NCBI GenBank assembly: GCA_002439085.1
Contig: DJSW01000004.1
Coordinates: forward strand, 1-52,371
Source of the DNA: Alphaproteobacteria bacterium UBA6324
GTDB taxonomy: Bacteria; Pseudomonadota; Alphaproteobacteria; CAAGCB01; CAG-977
Direction of reading: 5' to 3'
Length of the DNA: 52,371 bases
Shown here: one piece after another, positions 41,848-51,698 of the stretch
How the letters are laid out: every line of letters starts with the position of its first letter
Position numbering within the stretch: the stretch's first letter is position 1
Notes under the pieces: model-generated
What the model was told of the DNA's origin: nothing
Databases searched by the model: none
The model's input: the letters and a program-made list of their open reading frames with translations, nothing else
Translations under genes and position numbers: made by a program

Positions 41848-43671
41848 ATGAGCAGTCCCGTCACATCGTTTCAAGCTTTGGGATTGACTGCTCCGTCCGC
41901 GTTTTCAACGGCGGTGACGCTGGTTGACGCCCCCGAACAATTACGGACGCTGCCGGCGGGATCGGTTTTGCCGGCCGTGCTGACCCCGCCGGAAACGCCC
42001 GATCAAACGCCCGTCCTGACACTGAACATCCCCGACGGCGAACAACTGGTTTTGCGCGTCAAACCCGCCCACGTCCCGCCCCTCGCCACCCCCGTCACGA
42101 TCAAGATTCTGCCCCCCGAATTTAAAGAGGCCGTCAGCTTCAGGATTCATTTTTCCGCCCCCTTGCCCGACATCGGCGAAGCCGCGCAAACCATGGCGGC
42201 AATGCCGGAAACGACGCCCGCCGCCTCTGTTTCCGCCGCCCCCGTCCGCCCCGTCGCGACACAGGCGTTCGTCGTGCGATCCGTCCCCGAACAGGTCGCC
42301 GCGCTGATCGCGGAAATCGACGACATTCCCCTTGAAACGCCCTTGCCGCCGGACGTTCCCGTCGCCGTCGAGCTGACGCCGGAACAAAACGCCCTGCCCG
42401 TTTTGACGCGCCCGCAAACGCCGGACATCCCCGCCGATTTGACCAAAGCCCCTCTGCCGCAAAAAGGCGCGGACGAATTGGTCAAGGTCATCGAAATGCC
42501 GCGCGACATCCCCGAAACGCCGACGACGACGCAACCGCGGCAACAACCGTCGCCCGTTTCCGACGTTTCCGTCCCCGTTCCGCCGTCCCCTCTTCCATCC
42601 GTCGAAACGTCCGTTGTTCAACCGGTCGCCGTTGAATCGCCCGCCCCCGCCATTGACGTTCCCGCCGCCGTTTCCGTTTCGATCAAGGCATCCCCCGTTC
42701 CGGCGCAAACACCGGCCGCGTCCGCCGCGCCTGTTTTTGACGGCACGCCCCCGTCCGCCGCGCCGCCTTTGCCGTTTCAACCGCCTGAATCCGCCGTCAA
42801 AGACGCGCCGGTTTTAAAGGGCATCGTCTTTCATCCCGACGACAGCCGCCCCGTGCTGATCGCGACGAAATCCGGCGCGCTGGCGTTGGACACGGCCGTC
42901 CGGCTGCCGCACCTGACGCCCGTTTCGGTCAAGATTTTGCCGCCCGCCGTCCCCGCCGCGCCCGTTTTGGAAAAAACGCCCCTGCCGGAATTTAAAAACA
43001 CATGGACGGTTTTGACGCACGCGCTGGACACGTTGCGCCAAACCGACGAAACCGCGTTCGAGACGGTCAAGGCCGCCTTGCCGCAAACGGGCGGCAAGCT
43101 GCCCGCGCTGATGCTGTCATATATGAACGCCGCGGCGCAGGGCGTTTCGTTTAGCGATTTCATCGGCGAAGCGAACGTCGCCGCTTTGGCAAAAACGGAA
43201 AACGGGGCAAGCCTGCTGAAACGGTTGGAGAGGGAATTTTCCACCGCCGCCAAAAAAACGACGGACGGTAAAAACGAATGGAAAGGGTGGGACATCCCGC
43301 TGTTGTCGGGATCGGTCGTCGAACCCGTGTCGCTGTACCTGCAACGCCCGAACACGGACGAATTCCGCCGCGCGCAAACCGACCGGAAACAGGCGGGCGT
43401 CCGGTTCGCCGTGGATGTCAACCTGACCCGTTTGGGGAAAATGCAGCTGGAGGGGTTGGCGCACCGCCAAACCCGCCGGTTCGACCTGATCCTGCGGCAT
43501 CAAAACCCTTTGCCGCCCGATTTCGACGCCGCGGTTCGCAACATTTTCACGCAAACGCTGACGGCGCTGAACTACACGGGAACGGTCAGAGTTGACAAAA
43601 CGGACGATTTTATCGTTTTCACCCCCGACACGGCGGAAAACGACGCGGTAAAACGGGGCGTTCTGGTCTGA
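41848..43671 (+). CDS. fliK: FliK-like flagellar hook-length control protein
   Basis: A 607-aa protein whose first 310 residues are extremely rich in Pro, Ala, Val and Thr, as in molecular-ruler parts of FliK. The C-terminal region (about 470-600) contains VSLYLQ, RFAVDVNLTRLGKMQLEGL and FDLILRHQNPLPPDF, matching the Flg_hook substrate-switch domain with its typical LGxxQ/LEGxL pattern. Position at the end of the flagellar operon supports the call; overall similarity in FliK is always low. ATG 41848 is 8 nt after flhG. Confidence 0.75.
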   Translation: MSSPVTSFQALGLTAPSAFSTAVTLVDAPEQLRTLPAGSVLPAVLTPPETPDQTPVLTLNIPDGEQLVLRVKPAHVPPLATPVTIKILPPEFKEAVSFRIHFSAPLPDIGEAAQTMAAMPETTPAASVSAAPVRPVATQAFVVRSVPEQVAALIAEIDDIPLETPLPPDVPVAVELTPEQNALPVLTRPQTPDIPADLTKAPLPQKGADELVKVIEMPRDIPETPTTTQPRQQPSPVSDVSVPVPPSPLPSVETSVVQPVAVESPAPAIDVPAAVSVSIKASPVPAQTPAASAAPVFDGTPPSAAPPLPFQPPESAVKDAPVLKGIVFHPDDSRPVLIATKSGALALDTAVRLPHLTPVSVKILPPAVPAAPVLEKTPLPEFKNTWTVLTHALDTLRQTDETAFETVKAALPQTGGKLPALMLSYMNAAAQGVSFSDFIGEANVAALAKTENGASLLKRLEREFSTAAKKTTDGKNEWKGWDIPLLSGSVVEPVSLYLQRPNTDEFRRAQTDRKQAGVRFAVDVNLTRLGKMQLEGLAHRQTRRFDLILRHQNPLPPDFDAAVRNIFTQTLTALNYTGTVRVDKTDDFIVFTPDTAENDAVKRGVLV

Positions 43672-43686
43672 CCGCCCGTTTTTTCT
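43651..43686 (+). terminator. Intrinsic terminator at the end of the flagellar operon
   Basis: AAACGGGGCG pairs with CGCCCGTTT (one bulged G) across a 12-base loop and is followed by T; the stem begins inside the fliK-like gene. Confidence 0.65.
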
Positions 43687-43714
43687 TGTAAAATCCGTAA
43701 AAATTTTGTCTAAT
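43686..43714 (+). promoter_or_regulatory. Candidate promoter of the HExxH-protein gene
   Basis: TTGTAA (43686-43691) and TCTAAT (43709-43714) with a 17-bp spacer lie about 35 bp before the ATG, directly behind the flagellar terminator. The gene is therefore probably transcribed separately from the flagellar operon. Confidence 0.5.
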
Positions 43715-43750
43715 GAATAAAATTGCTTTTTAATCGGGGGGGATTTTTCC

Positions 43751-45922
43751 ATGGCTTCGTTTTTGCAATCTTTGTTCAGCGGCAAGAAAAAAGAATTCGT
43801 TTCCAATTCGCAAACCGTGAAAATCGAAAAGGACCCGAATGATCCGGCAAAGGATATCCTGCGTTTCGGCGACGGTAAGGATGATTATTTTCCCGTAGAG
43901 GGCGACAAAAAGGACAAGGAAGCCCTGCGCGAAATCCTGTCCAAAGTCATTGAAAGCCCGACACAGCTGAAAAAAATCAAAGATTTACCGTTGGAAGACC
44001 GCCCGACTTTAATACGCGACCACGGCGGAAAAGTGGGGGGAATGCCCTGCGGCGGTTATTGCGACGGCAATGTCATTTCCATGACACCGTCATCGGGAAC
44101 GGGATATGTGGCGGCGGGAATATTTTGCCATGAATTTCAGCATCAGTATCAATTCAAACGCGGGAAGGGGCTACACCACAATGGCATGGTGCTGTCCGAA
44201 GCAATTTTGGACGACCGTATCAACGAATCTGCGGCAGATACGGCAAAATACCAATATATGTATGAAATGAAAGATAAAAACTTGAAAGCACGAATGGCTT
44301 TCGAGGCTGCGAAACTGGATCGCCCCGGTTTGAAAGCTTACGCCGCCGCCAAGGATAAGGGCAAAAGCGAACAGGACTGTATGTTGGCGGGGATGCAGGG
44401 ATATGCGACCGACTATATGACGGCGCATTACTATGCGAAATGCTATCACGGCGAAGTCGGCGAAGAGGAAATGCAGACACTGGACGACAACCAATACACG
44501 GACAATATCCGTTCCGCGGTAGGCGCCAGATATTTCCAAAACAGGATGAACGGCGAAAAACTGGACGAAGTCGCCGCGTTCAAAGCCCACACCGTCGGCA
44601 TGACAACGGAAACGTGCGACGATAAAAAGGTGAACAAGGCGTTGCGGTCGGCGGAATTCAACTATGTGACGCCGACGATCGCCCGCGCGATCACCCGTTG
44701 GGCGGAAAAGTTGAAAGCCATCGGAAGACCGATATCGGAAAATCCCGATAAACTGAACGTCAGAACGGCGTACGGCGTGACGACGAACAAGGAACGCGGC
44801 GGTTTTGCGGGAATGATGTTCAAAGCGAAAACGAAACTGCTGTCCGCGAAACAAAAACTGAAAAAACTGCTAAACCCCGCCCCCAAACTGGGCGCGAAAA
44901 TACGTTACCACGACCGCGGAAAGGTGGATTTGGACGTTTCCACGGATAAAAACGGAAATATCGTCGGGAAAATCCCTTTCCACGTCCAGCACGGCATAGC
45001 GGAAGAATACAAAGCGGAAAAAGAAATCGGCGAAAAAGAAGTCGAAAAGCGCACCCTGAAAGCGCAACAAATGATGGCGATCGTGATGGAATCCCCGTAT
45101 GCCAAGAAAAAGATTGAAGACTTGACCGCGGCGGGGCAGGAAATCACGTTGGCATTTTATAAGGGTGTGACCAAGGAAGGTTTTTCATCCCAAAAAACGA
45201 ACACGATCGTGCTTGATCCGTCGAAATCGCCGGAACAGTTGGCGCGGGATTTCGGAAAACACTTTCATCCGATGGCAAACGATCTGTTGAAAAAAATCGA
45301 ATCCGAAAAAGGCGCGGAAAAACAGACCGGAAAAGAAGCCGCCCCCAAAGCCGCGGAACAGGCGGCGACCGCGGCCAAGGTCGTTGAACCCAAAGCGGCC
45401 GCGCCGAAACAGGCGGAAGCAAAGCCCGTTGAAAAACAGGCGGAAACCAAAGCCGCCGAACCCAAACAGGAAATCAACGGCGAAGCGTTGCTGAAAATGG
45501 TGGATCAGCTGGCGTTCCGCGCATCGAAAACGGCGAAATCGGACACCTATTACAAACCGACGCCCGTTGAAACAAAGCTGATCGATTCGCTGGCGAAATA
45601 TTCCAAGGATATGGTGAAATCGGCGGGTATCGACTATCGTTCGGTGCAGGCCAAGCCGTTCCGTGCGAAATGTTTGGCGGAATGGGCGCAATCGCCGCAG
45701 GGCAAATCGGGTGTGACAAAGCTGTTGCAGGCGTACGGAAATATGAAAGCGTTTGAAAAGCCGCGGGAAAAACAGCCGTTGATGCAGACGTTGCAGGCGC
45801 AGACGCGCGCGCAGACCAATCAGGGACAGAGTCTGATGGGCGAACTGAACAAACAGCAGGCGAAAAACAACGCCGCCAAAGCGGCAACGGCGCAAGTTGC
45901 CAGATCAACGGCGCAACGGTGA
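43751..45922 (+). CDS. Large HExxH metallopeptidase-like protein with internal repeat
   Basis: The 723-aa protein has no signal peptide or membrane helix. Domain 1 (about 55-250) carries HEFQH (127-131), a zincin motif, with E150 or E159 (INESAADTA) as candidate third ligand. It resembles the DUF6782-type putative peptidases found in gut alphaproteobacteria, though I am unsure of that name. A second segment (443-510) repeats the start of domain 1 (VMESPYAKKKIEDL against VIESPTQLKKIKDL) but has GKHFH in place of HEFQH, so it looks inactive. A Lys/Ala/Glu/Pro-rich linker (about 520-575) leads to a helical C-terminus. The substrate is unknown. Confidence 0.7.
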   Translation: MASFLQSLFSGKKKEFVSNSQTVKIEKDPNDPAKDILRFGDGKDDYFPVEGDKKDKEALREILSKVIESPTQLKKIKDLPLEDRPTLIRDHGGKVGGMPCGGYCDGNVISMTPSSGTGYVAAGIFCHEFQHQYQFKRGKGLHHNGMVLSEAILDDRINESAADTAKYQYMYEMKDKNLKARMAFEAAKLDRPGLKAYAAAKDKGKSEQDCMLAGMQGYATDYMTAHYYAKCYHGEVGEEEMQTLDDNQYTDNIRSAVGARYFQNRMNGEKLDEVAAFKAHTVGMTTETCDDKKVNKALRSAEFNYVTPTIARAITRWAEKLKAIGRPISENPDKLNVRTAYGVTTNKERGGFAGMMFKAKTKLLSAKQKLKKLLNPAPKLGAKIRYHDRGKVDLDVSTDKNGNIVGKIPFHVQHGIAEEYKAEKEIGEKEVEKRTLKAQQMMAIVMESPYAKKKIEDLTAAGQEITLAFYKGVTKEGFSSQKTNTIVLDPSKSPEQLARDFGKHFHPMANDLLKKIESEKGAEKQTGKEAAPKAAEQAATAAKVVEPKAAAPKQAEAKPVEKQAETKAAEPKQEINGEALLKMVDQLAFRASKTAKSDTYYKPTPVETKLIDSLAKYSKDMVKSAGIDYRSVQAKPFRAKCLAEWAQSPQGKSGVTKLLQAYGNMKAFEKPREKQPLMQTLQAQTRAQTNQGQSLMGELNKQQAKNNAAKAATAQVARSTAQR

Positions 45923-45934
45923 CGGAACGGCTGA

Positions 45935-46984
45935 TTGACGGATAAAAAAGGTTACTACGCCGTTTTACACTTGGACGAAACCGCGGGGGAACAGGAAATA
46001 AAATCCGCTTTCCGCCGCGAAGCGAAGCTGTATCATCCCGATGCGAATCCCGATCCGGCGGCGGCGGAAACCTATTTGAAAATCAACGAAGCCTATCGGG
46101 TGTTGACCGACCCCGACGCCCGCAAAGCTTACGACAACACGTTTGACGCCGCCGCGGGCTTTGTGCCGTGTTGCCGATGCGGGCGGCGCGCCAAGCAGCC
46201 GCGCTATGTCCTGTTTGACGAATCCGGCGTTTTGCGCGGGGGCGTTTTTTGTCGCGACTGCGCGTCGAAACAACAGTTTCAATCGGCGATGCGGGCATGG
46301 AAAAAGATTTTCACCGCCCCTTTGCAAAGTTGGCGCGCGTTGAAATCCGACCGCGCGTTCAAAAATATGCCGACCGACCGCAACTATTCGATTTTGATGC
46401 AAAACGCCGCCGCCTTTCATCAACAGCGGCGCGACGATTTGGCGCGGTCATTGGCGGAACAGGCGCGGAAATTCGCGCAAGACCCCGCCGAACGCGTTAA
46501 AATCAACGTGTTTTTAAACGCCCTGCCCGAAACGCCGCGCCGCCCCGAACCCGATTTTTGGCGCGTCGGAAAAACGGACACGTTCCGCGTTTTCCTGCCG
46601 CTGTTCATCGCGCTGACCGCCGCCGTCACGATCGCGACGCCGCGGCTGCACGCCCTGATCCGTCCGCGCCCCGCCGCAATCAGCGATTACGAACCCTCCG
46701 CCGTCATTCCGGTGAAATTCGATTTAATGAACGACAACCGGCTGTACCACACCGTCGCGGCGCAAACGCGGGCGTATCAAGCCCCCGACACGGCCAGCGG
46801 CGTATTGGAAAACCTGCCGGAACAAACGACGGTGCGCGTCACGGGATACATCCCCGAAACCGATTGGGTGCAAGTGATGACGCCGCAAGGGTTGGTTGTT
46901 TTTTTGAAACTGAACACCCTGCGCAAAGGCATCGGCACATCGCCCCTGCCCTGGCGTTCCAAAATCACGCGGCCGAAAGATTAA
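45935..46984 (+). CDS. Membrane J-domain protein with Cys pairs and SH3 domain
   Basis: The 349-aa protein combines an N-terminal J-domain with HPD (34-36) and a zinc-ribbon-like pair CRC/CRDC (C79, C82, C106, C109). A helical middle region leads to one transmembrane helix (about 217-236) and a C-terminal bacterial SH3-like domain (about 270-335, RAYQAPDTASGVLENL ... VTGYIPETDWVQV). The J-domain would recruit DnaK in the cytoplasm while the SH3 part lies outside, perhaps on peptidoglycan. The start is TTG 45935; no ATG fits the J-domain. It lies 12 nt after the HExxH gene, probably in one transcript. Confidence 0.8.
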   Translation: MTDKKGYYAVLHLDETAGEQEIKSAFRREAKLYHPDANPDPAAAETYLKINEAYRVLTDPDARKAYDNTFDAAAGFVPCCRCGRRAKQPRYVLFDESGVLRGGVFCRDCASKQQFQSAMRAWKKIFTAPLQSWRALKSDRAFKNMPTDRNYSILMQNAAAFHQQRRDDLARSLAEQARKFAQDPAERVKINVFLNALPETPRRPEPDFWRVGKTDTFRVFLPLFIALTAAVTIATPRLHALIRPRPAAISDYEPSAVIPVKFDLMNDNRLYHTVAAQTRAYQAPDTASGVLENLPEQTTVRVTGYIPETDWVQVMTPQGLVVFLKLNTLRKGIGTSPLPWRSKITRPKD

Positions 46985-47505
46985 CTTTGCGCCGTTTCGT
47001 CCGCAAACGCTTTGATATCCTTGGCGATTTGATCCTGCGCGGGCAAATTTTCAGAATGATAGCGCAAAATGTTAACGCCGGCGTTTTTCAACATTTTTTC
47101 GCGGCGCAGGTGACGTTTTTGTTCGTTTACGCCCTCCAATTCCACAACGCAAACGATATTTAACGCCTGATTGCAAATCACGAAATCGACGCGTTTCAAA
47201 TTAAACGGCGCCCAAATGTCCCAATGATTCGTTTCAATCAGCGCACGCATCGAAACGTGCGGGAAAACGTGGCATCCGTCGGGAACCGACCGGCACAGGA
47301 CGGAATAAAAGCTTTCCTCGGCCTTGTTCATAATCTTTTTGGGGCGGTAGTATTTGCTGATGATGTCGCGCTGTTTGTCGGACAGCCACGCCAGCACGCA
47401 CAAAACAATGTACCCGATCACCAACAGGGCGATGATGCTGCCGACCAGATAAAGCCCGTTGGCGAACAGCAGTTTTTTCACCAAAGCAGTCAATGTGGTA
47501 TCCAT
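46981..47505 (-). CDS. DUF2726 membrane-anchored protein
   Basis: The 174-aa protein has one transmembrane helix (about 17-40) followed by a cytoplasmic DUF2726 domain: NKAEESFYSVLC, FPHVSMRALIE, RVDFVICN and VVELEGVNEQKRHLRREKMLKNAG. This domain has the D...ExK-like core of restriction-endonuclease-fold nucleases (D107 in VDFVI, then E in VELEG), but nuclease activity has not been shown for it. Its stop overlaps that of the convergent J-domain gene. Confidence 0.85.
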   Translation of the reverse strand: MDTTLTALVKKLLFANGLYLVGSIIALLVIGYIVLCVLAWLSDKQRDIISKYYRPKKIMNKAEESFYSVLCRSVPDGCHVFPHVSMRALIETNHWDIWAPFNLKRVDFVICNQALNIVCVVELEGVNEQKRHLRREKMLKNAGVNILRYHSENLPAQDQIAKDIKAFADETAQS

Positions 47506-47587
47506 GGCGACCTCCCCGTTTGATTATCCCGATATATCCATTCTACCCGTTGCGGATAAAAAAGTACAGAATAAACAAAGCGTTAGG

Positions 47588-48775
47588 TCAACCGTAGGTT
47601 TTCCGCACAAAATCGCGCAAAACGGGGATGGCGCGCCGGACGGTTTCCGTGTCGCGGCAAAACGACACGCGGAAATGCCCCGCGCATCCGAAACTGTCCC
47701 CCGGAACGAAAATCAGGTTGGCGTACTTTGCCTTGTCGCAAAAAGCTTTGGCGTCCGGTTCGGGGGATTGCGGAAACAGATAGAACGTCCCGTTCGGGCG
47801 CACGCATTTCATCCCCAAATCCGTAAACGCGTCGTACAGCAGGTTCATGTTCGTTTCGTAAACGCTCAGATCCGCCGTTTTGCCCAGCATTTCCGCCACA
47901 GCCAGCTGAACGAACGCCGTCGGACAGTTATGCCCCAGCCCGCGCGAAACCTGCCCGCACATCGCGGCGATCATACCCGCGTCTTTGCATTTCGGATTCG
48001 CCGCCAGATAACCGATGCGGTCGCCGGGGATCGACAGCGATTTTGAAAACGAATAGCACGACAGCGTGTTGTCGTAATATTTCGACACATAGGGGACTTT
48101 GATCCCGTCGAAAGCGATTTCGCGGTACGGTTCATCGGAAATGATGAAAATTTCGTGTCCGTATTCGCGCTGTTTGCGGTTCAACACTTCGGCCAACCGT
48201 TTCAACGTCGCGTCGGAAAACACGACGCCGGACGGGTTCGACGGCGAATTGACGATGACCGCCGCCGTTTTTTCGTTCAAGACCTCTTCAAATTTGTCAA
48301 AGTCGATCTGGAACGCCTCGACATCGGGCGGCACAACCCGCAACACGCCCCCCGCCAATTCGACATAAGGGCGGTATTCCGGAAAATACGGGGCGAACGC
48401 GATAACTTCCTCGCCCTGTTCCATCACGCAATGAACGGCGTGGCACAGTGCCGACGCCGCGCCCGCCGTCATAAAAATATGTTCGGCCGTGTAATCCGTG
48501 CCGTACGTTTTGTTCAGATAATCCGCGACCTTTTGGCGCACGGACAGAATGCCCAGATTCGGGCTGTACCCGTGCACCGCGACGAAATCCGGATCGTCCA
48601 GCAGTTTTTTGATCGTTTCGTTGTATTCCCGCGGAACGGGAACGGACGGGTTGCCGATGCTGAAATCGAACACGTTGTCCGCCCCGTGCGTCGCGATCCG
48701 GTCGCAGGCGAAATAGAACATATCCCGAATGACGGATTTTTTATCCAGCATCGCTTTGTATTTTTTCGACAGCAT
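47588..48775 (-). CDS. Class I/II PLP-dependent aminotransferase
   Basis: Fold-type I aminotransferase of 395 aa with the Schiff-base lysine K245 in SFSKSLSIPGDRIGY, the substrate-binding NSPSNPSG (176-183) and SDEPYREI (213-220). It resembles the aspartate/alanine-type enzymes common in anaerobic Firmicutes more than the usual AspC; the substrate cannot be deduced. ATG 48775 has GGAGGG 7 nt upstream; an in-frame extension further out is unlikely. It stands alone, 81 nt downstream of the helicase gene. Confidence 0.9.
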   Translation of the reverse strand: MLSKKYKAMLDKKSVIRDMFYFACDRIATHGADNVFDFSIGNPSVPVPREYNETIKKLLDDPDFVAVHGYSPNLGILSVRQKVADYLNKTYGTDYTAEHIFMTAGAASALCHAVHCVMEQGEEVIAFAPYFPEYRPYVELAGGVLRVVPPDVEAFQIDFDKFEEVLNEKTAAVIVNSPSNPSGVVFSDATLKRLAEVLNRKQREYGHEIFIISDEPYREIAFDGIKVPYVSKYYDNTLSCYSFSKSLSIPGDRIGYLAANPKCKDAGMIAAMCGQVSRGLGHNCPTAFVQLAVAEMLGKTADLSVYETNMNLLYDAFTDLGMKCVRPNGTFYLFPQSPEPDAKAFCDKAKYANLIFVPGDSFGCAGHFRVSFCRDTETVRRAIPVLRDFVRKTYG

Positions 48776-48856
48776 GGCTACACCCTCCGAATGAAAAACT
48801 CGGTCGGGGAATTTAATCCTTTTTTTCCGCCGCCGCAAGGGAAACCGCGCGAAAAA

Positions 48857-51643
48857 TCAGCGTGTCCGCCCCAAAAACTCCTTGATTTTCACCAGCGCGT
48901 CCTTCAGCCCCAGCTTTTCCACCGGCACGTTCGCGGGAAAAGCCGACAGCGTTTCCGACGGCACCGCGCGATCCAGCAAAACGAACACGCCCCGATCGTC
49001 GTGTTTACGGATCAGCCGCCCGAACGCCTGCTGCAATTTTGTACGCACCAGCGTCAGGTTGTACGCTTCGCCCGTTTCGCCGAAAGCGGCCTTTCTGGTT
49101 TTGTGCGCGATGTCGGGACGGTGCCACGGCACGCGGTCGAACACGATCATCTGCAGCGATTTCCCCGGAACGTCGATGCCGTCCCTGACCGCGTCCGTCC
49201 CCAGCAGGCAGGATTCCGGATTGGATTTGAAAATGTCCAGCAGCGTTTGCAAATTCACCGTGTCGATGTGCTGCGCCAACAGCGGAATCCCCGCGTCCGC
49301 CAACGGTTCTTTGATACGCTGATAAACGGATTTCAACCGCTTGATCGCCGTAAAGATGCCCAGCCCGCCGCCGTTCGCCGCCAAAAACAGCTCGCGGTAC
49401 GCGGCGGAAACCTGATCCGGACTGTATTTGTCCACGTCGGTCACAATGAACACCCGCGCGTTGTTCGCGTAATCGAACGGGGAATCGAAATTCGCCAAAG
49501 TCAGGTCGAACGGCATATCCGGCATCGCCAGATACGACGCCCCCGTGCGTTTCGTCGCGAATGCCCAATCCTTTTCCATGTCGCCGCTTTTGTCGGTCAG
49601 CGTCGCCGATGTCATCAGCACCCCGTGCGCGGTTTGGCGCAACACATGGGCGAACGGGAACGTCGGATCGATCCAGTGGCGGTGGTACCCGACATCGGAA
49701 TCGAACCCCTCCGTCCGCGTGATTTCCAACCAGTCCACAAAATCGGTCGGCGTTTTCAAATTCAACTGTTCCAGCATCACGCGCCACACCGCCAACGGTT
49801 CGGCCGCCGTTTTTTTCAACGACCGCAGCACGGCGGTGTAACGCTGCTTGTCCGCCGTTTCGATTTCCGCCGCCGCGTCGTTCATATGCTTTTCGATCAG
49901 ACGGATCAGCTGTTTGACCTTTTCCTCCAACGCCTTGACATCGCCGTACAGGACGTTCGCCGCCTGTTCCAGCTCCGGACTGACGGGGCGCGGATCACAT
50001 TCCAGCGAATACAGCGCGTCCGCCTGTTCGGCGCGGGCGGACACCTGCCGGTAAACCTGCGTCAGGAATTTTTCGTAATTCCCCTGCGGCGCGCGGTTTT
50101 TCAGCCGCGACAAAGCGTTCACGCGCGGCAGGAAAGCGGCGAAAACCGCGATGTCCTGCACGACCGCGCCGATGTCCGGAACGACCAGCGACAAATCCTC
50201 GATCCGGCGGGCGATGCCCTGCGCGCGCCCCGCGTGACGGCGATCCTCCGCCCCCAACAGACAGCGACGCATCTCCAACCCTTCGCGCAGGTTGATTTCA
50301 CCCGCGAAAATGTCGTCCGCGGCGTTGAAAATCTGGTGCGCTTCGTCAAACACATAGCGCGCGGGCAAAACGATGTCCTCCGTCGCGCCGGCCAGCTGCG
50401 TCATCACCAGCGCGTGGTTGGCGACGACGATTTTCGCGTGACGGGAACGGCGCAGGATTTTTTCGATAAAGCATTTTTTATAGTGCGGACATTGGGCGTA
50501 AATGCAATCGCCGCGCTGATCCGCCAACGCGGCCAAGCCTTGCTTGTTCAACAAATCGCCCAGCCACCCCGGAAAATCCCCGCCGCTTAAATCCCCGTCG
50601 GCGGTTTTGGATATCCACCGCGCGATCAGCCCCAACGGAACGGCGGAAGCGGGCTGTTGCGGGATGCGTCCGACGGCTTCGGCGAAATTCAGCAGACACA
50701 GATAATTTTCACGCCCTTTACGCACGACGACGCTGCGCCGCCTGACCTGCGGGTCGGGATACAGGCGTTCCAACTCGCGTTCCAACTGACGTTGCAAGTT
50801 GCGGGTATAGGTGCTGATCCACACCGCGCCCGTGTTTTTTTCGACCCACACCGCCGACGGCGCAAGATACCCCAGCGTTTTGCCGATGCCCGTCCCCGCC
50901 TGCGCCAAAACGGCGACGGGGACGCCTTCGTCCATCGGCGGATTGAACGCTTTGGCAGCGGTTTCGGCATAGGCGGTCTGGTCGGCGCGTTCCTCGACCG
51001 CAAAGCCGCGCACCGGAACGGACAGCAGGCTTTTCAGCTTCACCGCCGCTTCAGCGGATTCGACGGGCTGCGTCCCCGCGGGGGGGGGCGGCGCGCTTTC
51101 CTGCCATTCGGTCAACCCGTTCCACACCGCGAACCCCGTCAATCCGGCGATGCCCGCCGCGTCCGCCGACCGTCCCATCGCCGCCAGAACGTCCGCGCCC
51201 CATATCCATTTCCCCTCGCGCGCCATAGTCAGCGCCAACGCCACCGCGCTTTTGCGTTCGTCGCCGTCAAAGGCCGCCAGCTTGCCCAGCAGCACCCGCG
51301 TGATCGAAAACAGGGATTGCGCCTCTTCAATCGCGTTTTTCGGCACGGTGACACCCAGAAAAGCGGCGATTTCCCGCGCCGTCGGCACGACGTTTTTCGC
51401 GGGACAGACGAAAGCGAACAGCTCCAGCACGTCCAAAACGGTTTGCGGCATCTGCCGCCCCAGCCGCCCGCGCATCAGGGAACGGTTGCACACCAACACG
51501 GGCGCGCCGTCGGTTTGACGGAAAACGTCGTGCGCCGCGACAACGCGCACGTCGCCGCCGTCCGCCGTCGTCAACACGAAATCCTTTAATCCCGCCGCCA
51601 TTGCCAGCGGCCGTTTTTCCGCCACTTTCCGACCCCTTATCAT
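48857..51643 (-). CDS. dinG: DinG/XPD-family ATP-dependent DNA helicase
   Basis: The 928-aa superfamily 2 helicase has Walker A AGTGIGKT (249-256) and the DEAH box FDEAHQIF. Between them lies a four-cysteine cluster (C in YLCLLNF, then CIYAQCPHYKKC) that should hold the [4Fe-4S] of XPD-like 5'-3' helicases. The C-terminal motifs include LLGTDAVRDGIDVPG and a final QAFGRLIRKHDDRG. The N-terminal 240 residues are alphaproteobacterial-specific and show no nuclease motif I can recognise. Start ATG 51643 lacks a clear ribosome site; ATG 51601 is an alternative. Confidence 0.88.
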   Translation of the reverse strand: MIRGRKVAEKRPLAMAAGLKDFVLTTADGGDVRVVAAHDVFRQTDGAPVLVCNRSLMRGRLGRQMPQTVLDVLELFAFVCPAKNVVPTAREIAAFLGVTVPKNAIEEAQSLFSITRVLLGKLAAFDGDERKSAVALALTMAREGKWIWGADVLAAMGRSADAAGIAGLTGFAVWNGLTEWQESAPPPPAGTQPVESAEAAVKLKSLLSVPVRGFAVEERADQTAYAETAAKAFNPPMDEGVPVAVLAQAGTGIGKTLGYLAPSAVWVEKNTGAVWISTYTRNLQRQLERELERLYPDPQVRRRSVVVRKGRENYLCLLNFAEAVGRIPQQPASAVPLGLIARWISKTADGDLSGGDFPGWLGDLLNKQGLAALADQRGDCIYAQCPHYKKCFIEKILRRSRHAKIVVANHALVMTQLAGATEDIVLPARYVFDEAHQIFNAADDIFAGEINLREGLEMRRCLLGAEDRRHAGRAQGIARRIEDLSLVVPDIGAVVQDIAVFAAFLPRVNALSRLKNRAPQGNYEKFLTQVYRQVSARAEQADALYSLECDPRPVSPELEQAANVLYGDVKALEEKVKQLIRLIEKHMNDAAAEIETADKQRYTAVLRSLKKTAAEPLAVWRVMLEQLNLKTPTDFVDWLEITRTEGFDSDVGYHRHWIDPTFPFAHVLRQTAHGVLMTSATLTDKSGDMEKDWAFATKRTGASYLAMPDMPFDLTLANFDSPFDYANNARVFIVTDVDKYSPDQVSAAYRELFLAANGGGLGIFTAIKRLKSVYQRIKEPLADAGIPLLAQHIDTVNLQTLLDIFKSNPESCLLGTDAVRDGIDVPGKSLQMIVFDRVPWHRPDIAHKTRKAAFGETGEAYNLTLVRTKLQQAFGRLIRKHDDRGVFVLLDRAVPSETLSAFPANVPVEKLGLKDALVKIKEFLGRTR

Positions 51644-51698
51644 ATTGCCGTTTTCTGTTAGAATTATCTTATTCTCGATTAACTGGTAAAGGGAAAAA

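Noticed and set aside
48155..50590. 811-codon plus-strand frame across aminotransferase and helicase
   Set aside because: Antisense to two genes with intact catalytic motifs; composition is that of a shadow frame.
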